64,000 nucleotides of DNA from Sphingobium sufflavum (GTDB lineage Bacteria; Pseudomonadota; Alphaproteobacteria; Sphingomonadales; Sphingomonadaceae): assembly GCF_021403115.1 (NCBI RefSeq), contig NZ_JAJSSH010000003.1, forward strand, positions 310,001-374,000, given 5' to 3'. This document shows, in pieces, positions 43,374 through 51,504 of the stretch; the stretch's first letter is position 1; each line of letters starts with the position of its first letter. The notes beneath the pieces are model-generated. The model was not told where the DNA came from. It did no database searches and saw only the letters and a program-made list of their open reading frames with translations. A program made the translations under genes and the position numbers.

Positions 43374-45415
43374 GCCGCCGCCTCCCGATAGCCCGGTGCA
43401 GCGGGGAAGAGGTTGCGGCGCAGGCTGACGAGGGCGAGGGTCGTCTCGCGCCGGATCGTGCCACGGGGGTTGAACGCGACATCGCGAATGGCGCTGTCGA
43501 TATGGGCGAGAAGGGTGGGAGATGCGGGTGCCGGGTCTGCCGGATCGAGGCGGCCATAATGGAGGCCGACCTCGCGCAGAACGCCGGTCAGCGGCGCGGC
43601 TTGGTCCATCGGCATGGCGAGGCGAAGCTGGCGCAGTTCGCCGATGGCGACGCCGGTGCGCAGGTTACGCAACGCCTCATCAAGGATGTGGCCGCTGTCC
43701 TGCCCGGTCGCGGCGACACGCGGGGCGAGCAGCGCCACCCGATCCAGCATGCGATTGATCCAGCCGCGCACGTCGGGTGCACGCATCAGATTGCTGCGCG
43801 TGGCGATGTCACGCCAGCCCGCGCGCACCGTCCGCCGGATCGCCGCCTGCGCGCCCGCCGATTGCAGCAGTCCGACCATGACAAGGGCATACCAGATGCC
43901 GACGAGCTGTGCGATGGAGCCGTTGGCATAGGATGCAAAAGCGTTGATATAATGATCGGAGATCAGAGCGGGGCTGCCCAGCCCCAACATGGCGGCGAGG
44001 GCGATGCCGCCATAGCGGGGTGATGCGGATAGTGCCGCGCCAATCAGCACGACGGGTGCCATGACCGCGATGAACATCGCAAATCCATCGACTCTGGGCA
44101 GAATGGCGAAACCATAGAGAGCGCCGACAAGCACAGCAATCAATGTGCCGGTCATGAAGGCGCGTAGCGGTACGGCGGGGTTGTCGCTGGCCGAGAAAAG
44201 GGCCAGGAAGACGCCAGCCAGCATGACGGCGGTGCCGCCATCCTGCCAGCCGCTGTATATCCAGATGAGGCAGCCCAAAAACAGGGTGATGAAGGCACCG
44301 ACCGCTCCACGCAGCGCGCCTGCATAATCGCGGTGCAATTCCCGGTTGCGGCGCCCCTCTAATAATTCGGCGACACGCATCGTCACGGGCTGGCGGCTAT
44401 GGGTGACCATCTGGTCGTAAAGGTCACGGCAGTCGCGATGCGCGGCGATGAGCATGGCGAGGCGCGCGGTGAGACTGAGGCGCAGCATCTCCTGCCATGT
44501 TGTCGCAGGGCCAACCCTGGGTTCCAGGATAGTGCAGCGGGTGCGCAGATCCTCCGCCCTGGCGGTGCGCGCGGTAAGATCTTCTCCCGGCGTGGCGAGC
44601 CAGTCGCGCGTGTCGGCGATCAGCCCCGCGATCGCGGGGGGTACACCGCCATAATCGCGCAAGGAAGCGAGGCGATCCTGTAACGCTGCGCCCAAGGGTA
44701 GCAGCAGCGATACCTGGTCCTGCAAAGCTCGAACGGTGCGGACGCGCGGCGCGATCCGTGAAGTCTCGAAAGGAAGGTGGACGGAGAGTTGATGCAGTTC
44801 GGTCACGTCCTGCGCCAGCCGTCGCCGTTCAGCTTCTAGCCCCGCTGCCGGTTGCGGGGCAATGGCGTCGCGGGACCAGCGTTCCGCATCCAGCAACATG
44901 CCACGCACCCGGCCCAGCAGCATGTCGGTGATGGAGCCGGGCAGCACGAAGCCATGGACCAGCCCGGCGCAGGCGATGCCCACGCTGATTTCTTGCACGC
45001 GCAGCGCCGCGATGGTGAAGATCTGGTCGGGTGTGTCGACGCTCGGCAGGCCGATGATGCAGGCGCTATAGCCCGCAAGCACGAACATGTAGGAGCGTGG
45101 CGTGCGGTCGAGCAGCGAGACGAACACGCACAAGGCCAGCCAGAGGGCGAAGGCCAGTGAGAGCAACTCCGGCGCGTTGACCAGTGTCGGCACCATCGCC
45201 ACCGCAGCGATGGCGCCCACGAATGTCCCAATGACGCGGAACATTGCCTTGGAGAGGACCGCGCTGGCCAACGGCTGTGCGACGATGAAGGATGTGAGGA
45301 ACGCCCAATAGGGGCGCTCCAGCCCGATACTGAGCGAGACATAGAGGGCTAGCGCGGCAGCGGCCAGGCATTTGACCGCGAACAATGCTGTCGGGAGGCC
45401 GAACCGCGCGCCCAT
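43370..45415 (-). CDS. FUSC-family permease (AaeB-like aromatic-acid exporter)
   Basis: This 681-residue inner-membrane protein has two hydrophobic blocks of about six helices each (around residues 10-170 and 360-520), each followed by a soluble domain, as in FUSC/AaeB proteins. Segments such as FALKCLAAAALALYVSL-like FAVKCLAAAALALYVSL and VGAFITLFLGCLIWIYSGW are characteristic. It probably exports aromatic carboxylates or similar amphipathic toxins with the HlyD adaptor and the outer-membrane factor. It starts one base beyond the marR stop codon. Confidence 0.9.
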   Translation of the reverse strand: MGARFGLPTALFAVKCLAAAALALYVSLSIGLERPYWAFLTSFIVAQPLASAVLSKAMFRVIGTFVGAIAAVAMVPTLVNAPELLSLAFALWLALCVFVSLLDRTPRSYMFVLAGYSACIIGLPSVDTPDQIFTIAALRVQEISVGIACAGLVHGFVLPGSITDMLLGRVRGMLLDAERWSRDAIAPQPAAGLEAERRRLAQDVTELHQLSVHLPFETSRIAPRVRTVRALQDQVSLLLPLGAALQDRLASLRDYGGVPPAIAGLIADTRDWLATPGEDLTARTARAEDLRTRCTILEPRVGPATTWQEMLRLSLTARLAMLIAAHRDCRDLYDQMVTHSRQPVTMRVAELLEGRRNRELHRDYAGALRGAVGAFITLFLGCLIWIYSGWQDGGTAVMLAGVFLALFSASDNPAVPLRAFMTGTLIAVLVGALYGFAILPRVDGFAMFIAVMAPVVLIGAALSASPRYGGIALAAMLGLGSPALISDHYINAFASYANGSIAQLVGIWYALVMVGLLQSAGAQAAIRRTVRAGWRDIATRSNLMRAPDVRGWINRMLDRVALLAPRVAATGQDSGHILDEALRNLRTGVAIGELRQLRLAMPMDQAAPLTGVLREVGLHYGRLDPADPAPASPTLLAHIDSAIRDVAFNPRGTIRRETTLALVSLRRNLFPAAPGYREAAA

Positions 45416-45416
45416 T

Positions 45417-45860
45417 TCAGGTCCGCCGTTCCGCGATGCGATCGGTCAGCAGGCTCATGACCCGCTGCACCGTTTCCAAGTCCCCGTCCGACAGGCCGTC
45501 TAGCAGACTGTGGCGCAATGTGCCCAGCTTTTCCTCTATCTGCCCCACCAGAGACTTGCCGGCAGGAGTCAGGATGAGCAGGTTGGAGCGACGGTCTTCT
45601 GGATGGGCTATGCGGTCGACAAGGCCCGCCGCCTCAAGCTGGTCGAGGGTGCGGACGAGCGAGGGCTGGCTGATGCCGATTTCGCGTGCAAGGTCGATCT
45701 GGCGCGCATCCGGGCCGAGTCGGTCGAGATAGATGAGGCACCAGCCGCTGGAGTTGGATACACGCAATTCCGCCAGCGCGGCATCGGCAAGCTGTCGCCA
45801 CCCCTGCGCGACGGGAGCCATATAATGGGCAATCTGACGTTCGAGAAAAATGCGACTCAT
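45417..45860 (-). CDS. MarR-family regulator of the efflux operon
   Basis: This 147-residue protein has the MarR winged helix: QIDLAREIGISQPSLVRTLDQLEAAGLVDRI followed by the wing DRRSNLLILTPAGKSLV. MarR repressors release DNA on binding phenolic ligands. It is the first gene of the operon it likely controls, and a palindrome lies immediately upstream of its ATG, consistent with autorepression. Confidence 0.92.
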   Translation of the reverse strand: MSRIFLERQIAHYMAPVAQGWRQLADAALAELRVSNSSGWCLIYLDRLGPDARQIDLAREIGISQPSLVRTLDQLEAAGLVDRIAHPEDRRSNLLILTPAGKSLVGQIEEKLGTLRHSLLDGLSDGDLETVQRVMSLLTDRIAERRT

Positions 45861-45890
45861 AATTATTAGATAGCTAACTAATTAATAATT
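45861..45890. promoter_or_regulatory. MarR operator palindrome
   Basis: The 16-mer TTAGATAGCTAACTAA (45866-45881) is palindromic except for one symmetric pair of mismatches, and AATTATTA/TAATAATT arms (45861-45868, 45883-45890) flank it. It abuts the marR start codon and is by far the most AT-rich palindrome nearby, fitting a MarR-box. Confidence 0.7.
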
Positions 45891-45997
45891 CTCAAGTGAA
45901 TCGAAGGGAGGGAGCCAAGGCTTGGAGAGACTAAGCGCATCGCTGGGCTGCCATCGTCAGCAAATGGGCTGGCGGTGGTTGGGCACCGTCCCGCCTG

Positions 45998-47131
45998 TCA
46001 CCGCGCCATGATGAGCGCGCCAACGGGGCGTGGCTTGACCAGCCGGTGGCGTTGCTTGCCCAGATAGAGCGCCTCATCCGCCAGTCCGAGCAAATCCTCC
46101 AGTTCGGATCGGCGGTCGGTGACGACATAACCTACCGACGTCGAGATGGTGATCTGGTGTTCGCCGATCTCATAGGGAGTCGCAATGGCGTCCGTCAGTC
46201 GCTGCGCGAGCGCCTCTGCCTCATATTCCCGCGTGACGTCGAACTGGGCGACCACGAACTCGTCGCCGCCAAGACGGGCCGCAAGGTCGGTGTTGCGAAT
46301 ACAGGCCGATATACGCTGTGCGACTGCGACCAGCAGCGTGTCCCCGACGGGGTGACCATAATTGTCGTTGACCGGCTTGAAACCGTTGAGGTCCAGACAA
46401 TGCAAGGCCGTCAGGTGTCGATCGTCGGTGCGGGCCATCCGTTCCTCGAAACATTCGCGCAGGGCGAGCCGGTTCGGCAGCTCGGTCAACACGTCCTGCC
46501 TTGCCATCTTCGCGCAACTGATCCGTAGGCTGACCTCCGCCGCGAATTTGGCGTGTCGACCTTTCAGGCTGTTGATCCCGCCGGCGAGGAAGGCTGTGGT
46601 GAGGCCCGCGAGCGCCCAGTAGATATGGTCATGGTAGGTAATGGCAGTAGCGATGGCGGGCGCTATGGCGACGATCATCGCGGGCACCGCTATCCACGGG
46701 CGTAGTCCCACGGTGGCCGCCACCCCGGCACCATAGCCGACCAGCAGGCAGATGGTGAGCATATGGACGTCAGAGGAGGACAGCATGAAGGCCCGTGCAC
46801 CGAAAAGCCCAAGGCAAGTGGCAAAGGCCAGATAGGCAGCGGCAAACCGCTTCTCCAGCAACCGAGCCTTTTCGATGGTGAGATGGGCGTCAGACCCGGC
46901 CCCGGCAGCATGGATGGTCACCACCAGCCGCACCACCGACGCGCAGCAGCCCAGGATGAGGATGGTCATCAGGGGCAGGTCGCTATGGTGGGCGACGATC
47001 GTAATGCCGACAAGCGCAAAACCTGCCGACATGATGATCGTTGGGACTACCGCATCGAACAGGCTGCGGATCAACTCTATGTTCGTGGAATCGGAGATCG
47101 CGATGCGACCCTTCCGTGCGCCAAATTTCAT
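45998..47131 (-). CDS. Diguanylate cyclase with N-terminal membrane region
   Basis: This 377-residue protein has several hydrophobic helices at residues of about 22-185 (an uncharacterised membrane sensor region) and a GGDEF domain at about 205-365: DVLTELPNRLALRE, DLNGFKPVNDNYGHPVGDTLL and an intact active-site RLGGDEFVVAQF. It should make cyclic di-GMP at the inner membrane. No RxxD inhibitory-site motif stands out immediately upstream of the GGDEF. It is monocistronic and divergent from the lysozyme-inhibitor gene. Confidence 0.92.
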   Translation of the reverse strand: MKFGARKGRIAISDSTNIELIRSLFDAVVPTIIMSAGFALVGITIVAHHSDLPLMTILILGCCASVVRLVVTIHAAGAGSDAHLTIEKARLLEKRFAAAYLAFATCLGLFGARAFMLSSSDVHMLTICLLVGYGAGVAATVGLRPWIAVPAMIVAIAPAIATAITYHDHIYWALAGLTTAFLAGGINSLKGRHAKFAAEVSLRISCAKMARQDVLTELPNRLALRECFEERMARTDDRHLTALHCLDLNGFKPVNDNYGHPVGDTLLVAVAQRISACIRNTDLAARLGGDEFVVAQFDVTREYEAEALAQRLTDAIATPYEIGEHQITISTSVGYVVTDRRSELEDLLGLADEALYLGKQRHRLVKPRPVGALIMAR

Positions 47132-47320
47132 CTACTCTCTAACCCTCGCCCGACGAAGGCGATGCGACCCGCCTTGGCATCGCTCTTAACCGTGCCCTGT
47201 ATAAATCCCGTAAAACATGGTTGCACGGACGTACCGATCTCGAGGCGAACCGCATGAGACATCGCGTTTTTGTGCAAATTCTGGCATGATAATCGCTTCG
47301 TTCGTGACAGGGAGACCGCC

Positions 47321-47734
47321 ATGGAATTCGCCCGGATGATCGCAATCGCCACCTGCCTTTCGGTAACGGGAGCGGCACAGGCCACAGGGCCTGCCACCCC
47401 CTTTCCGCCGGGTTATGAGAAAGCTTATGCCGCCTATATTGCCAGTCTGCCCACAGAGGCGCGCAAGCTGGTCTGGCTGGTGAAGCTTAACCAGGTGTCT
47501 AGCCAGCCCCGTTCGCTGAAGTTGGGCGCCACGACCGTCGTGTATCTGTTCGGATGCAAGAGTCATTATTGCGACACGGATCAGGCGAATGTCTTTCTGC
47601 TGCCCGACAGGAAGAGTGCCCTTGCGGTTATCAAGGTTAACGGTGTGCAACGGCTGGTCGGCGGTGCTGGTTCGCGAGAGGCTGCCTGTGTCGTCAAGCT
47701 GGATGCATCGGACGGTGTCGCTTCGGCCTGCTAG
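47321..47734 (+). CDS. Ivy-family (inhibitor of vertebrate lysozyme) periplasmic protein
   Basis: This gene encodes 137 residues from the ATG at 47321, with CAGGGA eight bases upstream and a Sec signal (ARMIAIATCLSVTGAAQA). The Ivy hallmark loop is present as GCKSHYCDTDQ, close to the CKPHDC lysozyme-blocking loop of E. coli Ivy. Further C residues near the C-terminus could form a disulfide. It is expected in the periplasm, where it protects peptidoglycan from lysozyme or restrains lytic transglycosylases. Confidence 0.85.
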   Translation: MEFARMIAIATCLSVTGAAQATGPATPFPPGYEKAYAAYIASLPTEARKLVWLVKLNQVSSQPRSLKLGATTVVYLFGCKSHYCDTDQANVFLLPDRKSALAVIKVNGVQRLVGGAGSREAACVVKLDASDGVASAC

Positions 47735-47825
47735 GCTGTCGATATGCATGACTCCGACCAGGTCCGGGTGGCGAGAGAATCTATCTTTTTGAAGGGTGGC
47801 TTTTCGTCATATGGATCTCTGGCCC

Positions 47826-48020
47826 CTACGCATCATTCCTGCCCCCAGTCGTCACTGGCAGTCGCCGTTTGCCCTTCGTGCGGCTGGTCAGGTGGAACTG
47901 TCGACAACGGTCGCAGCGATAGGGACGCAGGATGAGGCCGGATCGCTGGATCGCAGCCAATGCCTCCGCCGCCGATGCGTAGCGTGCCTTGCGCAGGCAG
48001 ATACTCAGCCGGGTCCGCAT
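47826..48020 (-). CDS. Small conserved CxxC (zinc-ribbon-like) protein
   Basis: This protein has 64 residues from the ATG at 48020, which is 8 bases downstream of the GT4 stop codon. The segment LRPYRCDRCRQFHLTSRTKGKRR contains a CxxC followed by a His, preceded by KARYASAAEALAAI; a Cys near the N-terminus could complete a metal site. Very small proteins ending in this RPYRC-x-x-C-x-x-FHLTS-x-x-KG pattern are recurrent in alphaproteobacteria, as I recall, without assigned function. A structural zinc and RNA or DNA binding are plausible guesses. Confidence 0.65.
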   Translation of the reverse strand: MRTRLSICLRKARYASAAEALAAIQRSGLILRPYRCDRCRQFHLTSRTKGKRRLPVTTGGRNDA

Positions 48021-48028
48021 GGGCGGCC

Positions 48029-49177
48029 CTACCGATTGCGGGCGGCGATCAGGCGGAGATAGGCGTCGACCACCGCCTGGTTGATCGGATCCCATTCATA
48101 ACGGGACGCTTCCTGTGCTGCCGCTGTCGCATGGGAGGCACGTAAGGCGGGATCACGGACATAGGATTCCAGCCGGTTGGTAAATTCGGTGATCGAGCCT
48201 GGCTCGCACAGAAAGCCGGTGGTACCATGGTGGATGATGCTGGCGCTGCCTGTTGCCCGCGCACCCAGCGCGGGCACGGCGCAAGCCATCGCCTCCAGCG
48301 TGACATTGCCGAACGTTTCTGTTTCCGAAGGGTTGAACAACACGTCCATCGCCGCCACCGCGCGGGCGAGGTCGGCCCCCGCCTGAAATCCGGTGAAGAC
48401 CGCGCCCGGCAGCCGCCGTTCGAACCACTCGCGGGCCGGACCATCGCCGACCACCAATATGCGATGGGGAACGCCCCGGCGGCGGAGTGCGTCGATGGTG
48501 TCGGAGAAGACGTCCAGCCCCTTCTCCATCACCAGTCGGCCGAGGAAGCCGACTACGACCTCCTCGTCGCCAAAACCCTGCGCGCTGCGCCATTCCGCGT
48601 CGCGGCGATCGGGATTGAAGACGGCCCGGTCGATGCCGCGCGACCAGATGGAGATGTCATAGTTCATCCGCTGTTCGCGCAGCACTTGCGCAAAACTCTC
48701 CGACGGAGCGACCAGCGCGTCGCAGCGGCGATAAAGGCGGCGCAGGATCGCCGCCATCACCGGCTCCAGGAAGGAGAGGTTGTAATAGCGGAAATAGGTT
48801 TCGAAATGGGTGTGGACCGACGCCAGGACCGGCAGGTCGCGGTCGCGCGCCCATGTTACGGCGCGATGTGCGGCAGGGTCCGGGCTTGAGATATGCACGA
48901 TATTGGGCGCAAGGGCGCGAAGATCGCGGCGCACGCGTGGAGAGAGGCCCATAGGGATGCGATATTCGGCCCGACCGGGAATGGAAATACTGGGCAGGCC
49001 GATGAGGTCGCCCGTCGCCACAAAGGCCGGCTCTGCCACCACGGGCGAATAGATGCGTACCTGTGCCCCCTGTCGCAGCAGGTAGCCCACCAGCGAATTG
49101 AGCGCGCGATTGGCGCCGTCGCGAACATAATTATAGTTGCCGCTGAACAGGGCGATGCGAAGGTCTTTAACGTCCAT
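48029..49177 (-). CDS. GT4-family glycosyltransferase
   Basis: This gene encodes 382 residues from the ATG at 49177; longer frames to 49591 run antisense to the neighbouring DUF2945 gene. It is a retaining GT-B enzyme: ALFSGNYNYVRDGANRALNSLV at the N-terminus, SVHTHFETYFRYY, RGIDRAVFNPDRR, GFLGRLVMEKGLDVF and the C-terminal NPSETETFGNVTLEAMACAVP with the EX7E-type pair. Similar enzymes mannosylate glycolipids or other lipid acceptors. No sugar-nucleotide or acceptor can be assigned. Confidence 0.88.
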   Translation of the reverse strand: MDVKDLRIALFSGNYNYVRDGANRALNSLVGYLLRQGAQVRIYSPVVAEPAFVATGDLIGLPSISIPGRAEYRIPMGLSPRVRRDLRALAPNIVHISSPDPAAHRAVTWARDRDLPVLASVHTHFETYFRYYNLSFLEPVMAAILRRLYRRCDALVAPSESFAQVLREQRMNYDISIWSRGIDRAVFNPDRRDAEWRSAQGFGDEEVVVGFLGRLVMEKGLDVFSDTIDALRRRGVPHRILVVGDGPAREWFERRLPGAVFTGFQAGADLARAVAAMDVLFNPSETETFGNVTLEAMACAVPALGARATGSASIIHHGTTGFLCEPGSITEFTNRLESYVRDPALRASHATAAAQEASRYEWDPINQAVVDAYLRLIAARNR

Positions 49178-49267
49178 CGCGACCCTATAGCGGCGGGGCG
49201 CCTCAAGTCCAAAGCGGAACCGCATGACGTGACAGAACGTCCATCCGGTGTGACAGGAGGGACGCAT

Positions 49268-49486
49268 ATGGCAAAGGAATTTCCTGAGGGCGCAAAGGTT
49301 ACATGGCATTGGGGCGCGGGCACCGGCGAAGGTGTGGTATGCGAAAGATTTGAGCGAAGGGTGCAGCGCACGATCAAAGGCACGCGCATCGTGCGCAACG
49401 GCACGGGAGACAATCCCGCCTATCTGGTCGAGACGGACGATGGTGGGCATGTCCTGAAACGTGGATCGGAATTGTCGGCGAGCTGA
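49268..49486 (+). CDS. DUF2945 (HVA1/Tudor-like) small protein
   Basis: This 72-residue protein begins at the ATG at 49268. The pattern FPEGAKVTWHWGAGTGEGVVCERF...TIKGTRIVRNGTGDNPAYLVETDDGGHVLKRGSEL is that of DUF2945, a small Tudor-like barrel common in bacteria and fungi (a fungal member is hypervirulence-associated). Its function is unknown. It is 90 bp from the divergent GT4 gene and 19 bp ahead of the MOSC gene. Confidence 0.85.
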   Translation: MAKEFPEGAKVTWHWGAGTGEGVVCERFERRVQRTIKGTRIVRNGTGDNPAYLVETDDGGHVLKRGSELSAS

Positions 49487-49505
49487 GACGACGCTATGGC
49501 CGGTC

Positions 49506-50159
49506 ATGGCCTCTCTCGATCTTCGCGTCGACGCATTGTTGACCGGTACGCCTCGCCCGATTGGCGGAGGTGTGATGAGCGCGATGGGCAAAGTGCCGGT
49601 GGCGGGGCCTGTGCGGATCGACTGGTTTGGACTGGCGGGAGATGCGGTCGCCGATCCGATCCATCATGGTGGGCATGACAAAGCCATCCACCTGTACCCT
49701 ACGGACCATTATGGCTGGTGGCGCGAGCGGTTGGGCGATCATCCGCTGCTGGATACGCCGGGGGCGTTCGGAGAGAATATCGCGGTGTCAGGTGCGCTGG
49801 ATGCGGACTTTTGCCTGGGCGATCGTTTTGCGCTGGGCAGCGCTCTGCTGGAAGTCAGCCACGGTCGCCAGCCCTGTTCCAAGCTCAACCACCGCTTTGG
49901 CAAGCAGGATATATTGGCAACAGTAGTCAAGACGGCGCGGGCAGGATTTTATCTGCGCGTGATCCGCACGGGGGAAGCCAAGGCAGGCGACCGGATGACC
50001 CTGACCGAGCGCCCCTTGCCGGACTGGCCGATGACCCGCCTGTTCGACCTGCTGATCGCGGGCGGGCACAAACGCGACCCACGAGGCGTTGCGGCACTGG
50101 CGCGGATGGCGGTGCTGGCGGAAGCCTGGGCGAGCCGGGCACGGCAATTGGCGGGGTAG
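49506..50159 (+). CDS. MOSC-domain protein, YiiM-like
   Basis: This gene encodes 217 residues from the ATG at 49506. MOSC and YiiM features are GLAGDAVADPIHHGGHDKAIHLYPTDHYGWW, GAFGENIAVSG and the conserved Cys in SHGRQPCSKLNHRFG. YiiM-type proteins reduce N-hydroxylated bases such as 6-hydroxylaminopurine using a molybdenum cofactor on that Cys. Physiological substrates in this organism are not known. Confidence 0.88.
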   Translation: MASLDLRVDALLTGTPRPIGGGVMSAMGKVPVAGPVRIDWFGLAGDAVADPIHHGGHDKAIHLYPTDHYGWWRERLGDHPLLDTPGAFGENIAVSGALDADFCLGDRFALGSALLEVSHGRQPCSKLNHRFGKQDILATVVKTARAGFYLRVIRTGEAKAGDRMTLTERPLPDWPMTRLFDLLIAGGHKRDPRGVAALARMAVLAEAWASRARQLAG

Positions 50160-50200
50160 GAAACGATTCGGCCATAGTAATGGCTGCTTGCACGGGTGAT

Positions 50201-50854
50201 TTACTGTTCGGCGGTTTTTTTCCTGCGCGGTTTTGGTGCGGGCGCGCTGCTTTCAACGATTTCCGGCTTGTCGATAAGCAGGTGCGCGCGCCCCATGGCT
50301 TCGTGGAAGAGTTCCACGCAGACGCTGATGACGCCTTCTTCAGAGACTTCGGGATTCTCGATCCATGCGAGGATCAACTCATCCATGAGGTCCAGCCATG
50401 CTCGGCAAACGAGTTTGTGGACGGAGGGTGGCGGAGACGATGAGAAAAAGCTGAGGATCAGCAGCACGCCGTCGAGCCGTGATTCTTCGGAAACCGCGAC
50501 GATCCTGGCATGCAGGCCGCCCCTTGCATGATTGGTGTGCGCTTCGCCGCGCTGTCGGAACACCTGCATATGCACTTTTATAAACTTGCGCAGTCGCTGC
50601 TCCGGAGAGCCGGAAGCCGTCGCGGCAACCCGTTGCTCGTGCAATTCCGCGACGAACCGCGAATATACTTCGACGTAAAAGTCGAGCTTCGTGTTGAAGT
50701 AATGAAACAGAAGCCCGCGAGCTACCCCCGCCAGGTTGCTGATCTCATCGACCGAAACGCTATCAAAACTATGGTCGAAAAACAGCGAGGCGCCTGCTTC
50801 CAGAAGTTTGGTGCGCGCTATGACGGATTTTGAGCTGCTGGCTTTTTTTGACAT
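50201..50854 (-). CDS. TetR-family transcriptional regulator
   Basis: This gene encodes 217 residues from the ATG at 50854 (a TTG two codons upstream is less likely). The DNA-binding domain is at 10-60: ARTKLLEAGASLFFDHSFDSVSVDEISNLAGVARGLLFHYF. The C-terminus ends in a basic tail (KPRRKK). It is divergent from the frameshifted dehydrogenase gene at 51505, with a 650-bp gap between them, and probably regulated that block when it was intact. Confidence 0.87.
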   Translation of the reverse strand: MSKKASSSKSVIARTKLLEAGASLFFDHSFDSVSVDEISNLAGVARGLLFHYFNTKLDFYVEVYSRFVAELHEQRVAATASGSPEQRLRKFIKVHMQVFRQRGEAHTNHARGGLHARIVAVSEESRLDGVLLILSFFSSSPPPSVHKLVCRAWLDLMDELILAWIENPEVSEEGVISVCVELFHEAMGRAHLLIDKPEIVESSAPAPKPRRKKTAEQ

Positions 50855-51504
50855 GACCAAGGGTCAATAAACAAGCCTTTGGCTGGTGGCTAGATAAAAG
50901 TCACGATCAGTGACCTGTACCAGATGACGCTTGCTGATGGGCGAGATGCAGGAATGGCGAGCTGCGTGGAGGGCAGGCGCATCCGCAGCACAGGATTTTA
51001 TTTGTTAACTGATAGTCAATTTATAGATAGCAGGGATCAACAACTGGATTGGATCCTGACGCAAATGCTCCCGGATAGCGGAGAAGACAGGCCAAGGCTG
51101 GAAAGAGTTTTAAGAAAGGAGAATCGCGGCTCGCAAGTAAACGTCTCCTAGAATTTCTAGAAGGCTCGGCCTCCAAGGAATTCCATCGGGTTGAAAGCGA
51201 AGGCTGCCTTCTCTCGGGCGATGATGGAGAGGAAAATGATGTTGCTGACGACAGTGGCCCACTGATTTCCTGTCCTGCGGCCTCGACCGTTTGACAGCTT
51301 CTCCAGCGTGCTGACCTGCCAGAATTCATCTTCGCGAAGTGGTGGCCTTTCGAGGCGTCGCCGGTTGCCGGGCTTGTCCATGCTGCCGGTCCTGATCTTT
51401 CAAAACGCATCATCCGCGACTGGCCTCGGCGGAGCCTTCGGTCTCGCCTGTCTGCGGCGTGCCGGCACGCCTGCAAGGGATATAATGACATGGAGAGAAA
51501 CGGA
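50855..51504. other. Long non-coding gap upstream of the decayed catabolic block
   Basis: This 650-bp gap has AT-richer parts (around 51000-51035, with GTTAACTGATAGTCAATTTATAG). Short open frames on both strands do not resemble known proteins. One minus-strand frame at 51157-51381 ends in AFNPMEFLGGRAF and has normal-looking composition, so it could be the 3' relic of a lost gene, but I cannot name it. The gap is large compared with all other spacers nearby. Confidence 0.45.
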
